Source of the DNA: Fibrobacter intestinalis
GTDB taxonomy: Bacteria; Fibrobacterota; Fibrobacteria; Fibrobacterales; Fibrobacteraceae
Assembly (NCBI RefSeq): GCF_900167415.1
Contig: NZ_FUWU01000002.1
Span: forward strand, 1-64,000
Direction: 5' to 3'
DNA: 64,000 nucleotides
Positions within the stretch are counted from its first letter, which is position 1. Every line of letters starts with the position of its first letter. Both the position numbers and the translations under genes were made by a program. Below are positions 60,032 through 64,000 of the stretch, piece after piece. The notes under the pieces are model-generated. The model was not told the DNA's origin. It saw only the letters and a list, made by a program, of their open reading frames with translations, and searched no databases.

Positions 60032-62917
60032 TTAGCCTTCGGAATTTTGAGGTTCTTCCTGTGGCTTCTCGTTTTGGCTGTTTCCGAAAATGGTGTCGCA
60101 GGCGCTATTGAATCGCTTCCAGATTTTGTCGGAATCTTTGCGCGGTACCGCTCCGATTTCCCGCCAATGTTTGCGCAGTTGTTTGACTTCGTTTTGCGCA
60201 TCCCGGCGGTTTTCGTCGTTCAAATTTTCTACAAGGCGTTCTGCTTCTTCGCAAAGGCGGATTTTATTTTGCAGGTTGTTTTCGCGCGCTTGTTCCTGAA
60301 TATCCAGCTGGTCGCGGCGGCGGTTGAAAAAGTCGTCGCAAACGCTGCGGAATCGGGCGTACAGTTCTTGTTCTTCGACTCCGCAACGAGGCAAAGTGCT
60401 CCATTCGTTCTGTAGATTTTTGACGACTTCCGCACTCTGATTTGAACCGGCCGAGTCGAGAAGTTCAGAAATGGTTGTCACCATGGATTCTTTTTTCTGT
60501 TTGGCTTCTTCGACTGCCTTTTTGAATTCCGGATCGATTTCGGCGCGCTTTGCCGCATACCGGTTCAGAATTTCCCCGTAACGGTTTCGGACTTCTTCCA
60601 CCTTGTCTTTAGGAACCATGCCGATGGCTTTCCATTCTTCGGCAGCATCGGCAAAGGCTTTTGCCGTTTCTGGATTTTCGGGATTGCCGTCTAGCGATTC
60701 CAGCTTTGCACAGAGGGCTTCTTTGGCTTCCAGATTTTTGATTTTGACGGCATCCATTTCTTCAAAGTGGGAACGCTTGCGGTTAAAGAACTGGTCGCAG
60801 GCCGAACGGAAACGGTTCCAGATTTCTTCGGACTTGGAGCGGGGAACCGGACCGATTTTTTTCCAGGCTTCTTGCAGGTCTCGGAATTCTTTGGACACGG
60901 CATTCCAGTCGGAAGATTCCGAAAGGGCTTCGGCCCGTTCGCAAAGGGCGGATTTCTTTTGGAAATTGTCTTCACGGAGAACGTCTTCCTGTTTGACAAA
61001 TTCCTTGTGCTTGGCAAAGAAGGCGTTTTCCGCTGCGCGGAAACGGTCCCAAATCGGCTGGACGTTGTCTTTGGGGACCAAGCCGATGGCTTTCCACTTT
61101 TCCTGCAATTCCTGCATGACTTTGTATTTGTCGCGCCAATTATTGGCGTCGTCTTCGGAAGCGAGGGCTTCGACCTGCGCACAAATTTCTTCCTTCTCGG
61201 TGAGATTCTTTTGACGCTCTTCTTCCTGCTCTTTCAAGATGGGTTCGCACTTGGCCATGATTTCTTCAAAAAGGGTGCGGAACTTTTCGCGGAATTCGGT
61301 TAGTCTGGCAGAAGAAACCGGGCCGACGCTTCTCCACAGGTTGGTGAAGTGGCGAAGTTTTAAAAGCATCTCTTTGCTGGGTTCTTCTTTGGCGAGAGCG
61401 ACGATGCTGTCTAAAATGGATTCTCGGTCGTGTTCATTGTGCCAAGCTTCCCATTCCTGCATTTCTTTGAAGCGGGAAGTGGCTTCCTGATATTTTTGCC
61501 AGCTTTCTTTATAACGGAATTTATTTTCGCCGACGATTTCTTTCCAGCGTTTATAGGTGTCGCGAAGTTTCTGGGAAATTTCTTTGAAGTTGCCGTTCTC
61601 GTCGATTTGCTGAATTTCTTCGATGATGGCTTGGAGCTTTTCCGAATTTTCCTTGAAAATTTTTTCGTCGGCTTCCCGCTGTGCTTGGAATTTTTCGGCA
61701 AGTTTGCTGCGGAGGGCGTTGTAGGCTTGCAAATTCGGATCGTCGCCTTCTGCCGCCGGCTGTTCTTCCCAAGAGCGAATCAGGGCTTTTATTTTGTGCT
61801 CCGCGGATTTGGATGTGTCGTCCGCTTCAGCCAGAAGTTTGAGCTGGGCGAGAATTTCTTCGCGGTTTGTCGATATTTCCGCTTTTTCGGCTTCTTGATC
61901 GGTGAATTGTTTGAAACGCGCCACGGACATTTTGAAAAGCCCGGCAATGGCGTTTTCGGCATTTTCGTTCAATTCCTGGAATTTGGCGATGAGCGCTTCG
62001 ATTTTTTCCTTATTGGCCTGGACGTTTTCTTCAATCAGCCTGTCCATTTCGGAAATGGTGTTCTCGAGCTGCTTTTGCTTCTCGCTTTTGGCTTCGGATT
62101 CCGCCTTTGCCTTGTCGATTCGGGCTTGTTCTTCGTCCCGGCGCTTGTGGTAGCTTTCGATGACGCGGTTCAAATCGGCTTCGGCAGGTCCCATTCCCAG
62201 TTCTTTTGCGGTTTCAAGAAGTTTGTCAAAAGCGGGCTTGTTCGTCATGAAATCTTTGGCGTCGGCAAGCCGCTGCGCCTGCTGGATGATGGCGTCCCGT
62301 TTTTGGAAAAGGAGAACCGTGTCGTTTTTTTCGGAATCTTTTTCAGAATTCTGTTTGCTGCGGAGAAGTTCTCCCGCTTTTTGGCGCACCGTGGTGTGTC
62401 TGGAATTTTGAAAAATGTTCTGGAGCATATTGCTGCGAACCACGCCTTCCAGTGCGGCCATCGCGACGTTTTCTTTGGCGTCCTTGAGCGCGACAAATTC
62501 CAGGGCGCTCTGGCGTGTCGATTCCCGAACCATCGCCAGTCGCAGTTCCGAATTGGGCATGGATTTCAGCAGGTCGTCGGCAAAGCGCGTATTGGCGATT
62601 TCAGAAACGAGTCCCAGTTCAAATGGGGTTGCGGCTTCGCGGAAATTTTTAAGATGGTCGGCGATTCTTTCGAGAAGGCGGTTCTTGGCGTCTCGCTTGT
62701 TCGATTCGTCCGTTTCGGCACTGGCGATTTTTTGCAGGACTTCTATACTGTTCAATTTGCGAATGGCGATGCCGCGGATTTCGTTGCTTTGATCGTTTTG
62801 CGCAACGTTTTCAATGGCACCTTGGTCGGCGTTTGCTTTCAAACGGATTACGGCGTTTTTACGGACGTCCGCATTTGAGTGTTGCCATTCAGGCTTAAAG
62901 AAATTGAAAAATCCCAT
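60032..62917 (-). CDS. Long DUF349-repeat protein
   Basis: 961 residues, cytoplasmic, almost all helical. The first ~200 residues look HEAT-like (NADVRKNAVIRLKANADQGAIENVA, LLERIADHL). From about 270 on there is a coiled coil, then about six DUF349 repeats built on EEWKAIGMVPKDK.EEVRNRYG-type phrases (LQEKWKAIGLVPKDNVQPIWDRF, LQEAWKKIGPVPRSKSEEIWNRF, LRKHWREIGAVPRKDSDKIWKRF). GGAG lies 7 bp before ATG 62917. Function of the family is not established; long DUF349 proteins are common in Bacteroidetes-type lineages. Confidence 0.88.
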   Translation of the reverse strand: MGFFNFFKPEWQHSNADVRKNAVIRLKANADQGAIENVAQNDQSNEIRGIAIRKLNSIEVLQKIASAETDESNKRDAKNRLLERIADHLKNFREAATPFELGLVSEIANTRFADDLLKSMPNSELRLAMVRESTRQSALEFVALKDAKENVAMAALEGVVRSNMLQNIFQNSRHTTVRQKAGELLRSKQNSEKDSEKNDTVLLFQKRDAIIQQAQRLADAKDFMTNKPAFDKLLETAKELGMGPAEADLNRVIESYHKRRDEEQARIDKAKAESEAKSEKQKQLENTISEMDRLIEENVQANKEKIEALIAKFQELNENAENAIAGLFKMSVARFKQFTDQEAEKAEISTNREEILAQLKLLAEADDTSKSAEHKIKALIRSWEEQPAAEGDDPNLQAYNALRSKLAEKFQAQREADEKIFKENSEKLQAIIEEIQQIDENGNFKEISQKLRDTYKRWKEIVGENKFRYKESWQKYQEATSRFKEMQEWEAWHNEHDRESILDSIVALAKEEPSKEMLLKLRHFTNLWRSVGPVSSARLTEFREKFRTLFEEIMAKCEPILKEQEEERQKNLTEKEEICAQVEALASEDDANNWRDKYKVMQELQEKWKAIGLVPKDNVQPIWDRFRAAENAFFAKHKEFVKQEDVLREDNFQKKSALCERAEALSESSDWNAVSKEFRDLQEAWKKIGPVPRSKSEEIWNRFRSACDQFFNRKRSHFEEMDAVKIKNLEAKEALCAKLESLDGNPENPETAKAFADAAEEWKAIGMVPKDKVEEVRNRYGEILNRYAAKRAEIDPEFKKAVEEAKQKKESMVTTISELLDSAGSNQSAEVVKNLQNEWSTLPRCGVEEQELYARFRSVCDDFFNRRRDQLDIQEQARENNLQNKIRLCEEAERLVENLNDENRRDAQNEVKQLRKHWREIGAVPRKDSDKIWKRFNSACDTIFGNSQNEKPQEEPQNSEG

Positions 62918-63040
62918 AGAAGTTCTCCAAAAGCGATATGTGTTTTTTTTTACGCGGTTTAGCTAGCTCTAATCTAAATAAAAGCCGAAGATAAATGCAA
63001 ATGAAAATGGAAAAAATACCGCTGAAACGTCGATGCTGCT

Positions 63041-63183
63041 TCTAAAAATGGCTTTGGTGCAGTGGTACCTGTCCCTGAGTCTGTCGAAGGCTGGAAACCG
63101 GCTCCGTGGATAGTTGAATACTTCGGAGAGGAAAGCGGGAAGATCGTCCGCATCACGTCATGGCGAGGAAATGGATTTTTAGA
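63041..63183. repeat. Dispersed element, third copy, before priA
   Basis: TCTAAAAAT (63041-63049) and ATTTTTAGA (63175-63183) are inverted ends. Inside, GTCCCTGAG...GTCGAAGG (63071-63090) is the same core type as at 8298, and ACGTCATGGCGAGG near 63156-63169 resembles another widespread intergenic repeat. The 294 bp between the DUF349 gene and priA contain this element and otherwise nothing recognised. Confidence 0.6.
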
Positions 63184-63211
63184 GGTGACCGCAAAAACTA
63201 TTTTTAAAAGG

Positions 63212-64000
63212 ATGGCGAAGCGCATTCACAAAACAAATCCTCCGGAATCCATTTTTAAGGAATATCCCAGCGGCGATTTTTCTGCTTATTGTGAAGTTTA
63301 CGTCCCGCAGTCCCCGATGATTTTTACCTATGCCGTTCCGACTTCCGTGCAGGTTCGGCGGGGGAGCGTTGTGTGGATCCAGCTGGGAAAACGGAAGCCC
63401 TCGCTCGCGGTGGTTTCCCAAGTGACGGCAGAGAAGCCCGCTTTTCCCAAAATCAAACAGGCTTTTCCGCATGAGTCGGGTTACGCTTTTGGTGAACGCT
63501 ATATGGAAAAGCTCGATTGGGTTTCCCGGTATTATATGGCGACGCCCATGCAATCGCTGAATGTTTTTTTGCCCAAGGATTTCGGCAATTATCTGGATGC
63601 CCTGTTGCAGGCGGAAAACGAAAAGAAGAGCGAAGAGGAAAATGAAAGAGGAGAAGCTTCGTCGGGAGAAAGGGAATCGGAACCGCCTTTGACGCTGGAA
63701 CAGCAGTCGGCGTTGGAAGCTCTTGCAAAAATGCTCGATGGTACGGGATTTCGTGGGGCGTTGCTGCATGGCGTTACGGGAAGCGGTAAAACTCGGGTTT
63801 ATATGGAACTTGCCAAGCGGGCTTTGACTCTCGGGAAAAAAATTCTCGTGCTTGTGCCGGAAATCGGTCTTGCTCCGCAAATCGCTGAAAGGTTTTCCAA
63901 GAGCCTCGGTTTTGAAGTGCCATTGATACACTCCGCATTGTCCGCGCCGATAAAACGGAAGTCCTGGCTCTCCATTTTGTCGGGTAGGGCGACGATCGTG
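63212..64000 (+). CDS. priA: Primosomal protein N' (PriA helicase), 5' part only
   Basis: The frame runs off the window; about 263 residues are visible of a protein normally ~730-800 long. The N-terminal DNA-binding domain is seen as YCEVYVPQSPMIFTYAVP...GSVVWIQLGKRK, then an acidic linker (ENEKKSEEENERGEASS), then helicase motif I LLHGVTGSGKT and Ia KILVLVPEIGLAPQ. PriA restarts stalled replication forks. ATG 63212 directly abuts AAAAGG, a poor spacing; GTG 63185 in the same frame is an alternative. The frame stays open upstream through the repeat to about 63026, which I treat as chance. Confidence 0.93.
   Translation, partial: MAKRIHKTNPPESIFKEYPSGDFSAYCEVYVPQSPMIFTYAVPTSVQVRRGSVVWIQLGKRKPSLAVVSQVTAEKPAFPKIKQAFPHESGYAFGERYMEKLDWVSRYYMATPMQSLNVFLPKDFGNYLDALLQAENEKKSEEENERGEASSGERESEPPLTLEQQSALEALAKMLDGTGFRGALLHGVTGSGKTRVYMELAKRALTLGKKILVLVPEIGLAPQIAERFSKSLGFEVPLIHSALSAPIKRKSWLSILSGRATIV

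Noticed and set aside
61430-62878. 482-codon plus-strand open frame
   Set aside because: Antisense to the DUF349 gene; Phe/Gly/Val-rich translation mirrors the Lys/Glu-rich repeats on the true strand.

Overview
The window looks like chromosome from a Fibrobacter-type bacterium (phylum Fibrobacterota). Supporting signs: a member of the Fibrobacter-rich TIGR02147 paralogous family (43287..44138, minus); a lipoprotein with serine-block linkers typical of secreted Fibrobacter proteins; a Bacteroidetes-like type B succinate dehydrogenase/fumarate reductase frdCAB set; Gram-negative envelope genes (TamA/TamB-like pair, TonB-type receptor, secretin); and moderate GC content with many start/stop overlaps. 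The species call is inference; no marker such as 16S rRNA lies in the window.

Layout. 1-3.8 kb: a Ser-linker lipoprotein, tRNA-Glu(CTC), aquaporin aqpZ with a cysteine-rich tail, then a striking array of three ~170-bp repeats that each copy the 3' end and terminator of the adjacent tRNA-Ala(GGC). 3.8-8.2 kb: a cyclophilin-type isomerase divergent from pyrR-pyrB-pyrC', where the dihydroorotase-like gene has lost its catalytic metal ligands, followed by a membrane-anchored PilZ protein. 8.2-14.7 kb: a repeat-filled gap, then pilM-N-O-P-Q (type IV pilus/secretion alignment complex) with an unusual PilP fusion carrying perfect 87-bp internal repeats, and an orphan GroES-like gene. 14.7-20.3 kb: a hairpin-rich non-coding stretch and a double-length UvrA that appears to be leaderless. 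20.3-26.5 kb: a formylglycine-generating-enzyme-fold lipoprotein and its membrane partner, ettA, and a GH13 alpha-glucosidase. 26.5-32.3 kb (minus): TamA-like Omp85 and TamB-like proteins. 32.3-33.7 kb: a small partner-switching cassette (STAS plus anti-sigma-kinase modules). 33.7-39.8 kb: a SurA/PpiD-like lipoprotein, ndk and frdCAB.

39.9-47.3 kb is accessory: a tandemly duplicated lipoprotein gene whose second copy has lost its export signal, a thioredoxin-like exported protein, the TIGR02147 protein, a DUF2156-GNAT fusion and a barrel-plus-TPR envelope protein. 47.4-53.1 kb (minus) is a tightly packed five-gene operon of unknown role: three lipoproteins with Ig/FN3-like repeats followed by two PEGA-domain membrane proteins. 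53.1-56 kb (minus): a gap holding a dispersed repeat and a heptanucleotide array, then nitrilase-family amidase, a small unknown protein, cysE and nth. 56-59.1 kb (plus): a TonB-type receptor overlapping a VanX-family dipeptidase, which converges on and overlaps a Sua5-family gene (minus) downstream of a long DUF349 protein. 63.2 kb to the edge: the 5' part of priA.

No phage, transposase, CRISPR, restriction or toxin-antitoxin genes were recognised. The most unusual material is the tRNA-Ala satellite array, the five-gene envelope operon, the split STAS cassette, the PilP fusion, the double UvrA and three families of intergenic repeat. All protein calls rest on motifs read by eye and family knowledge; no database search was run.
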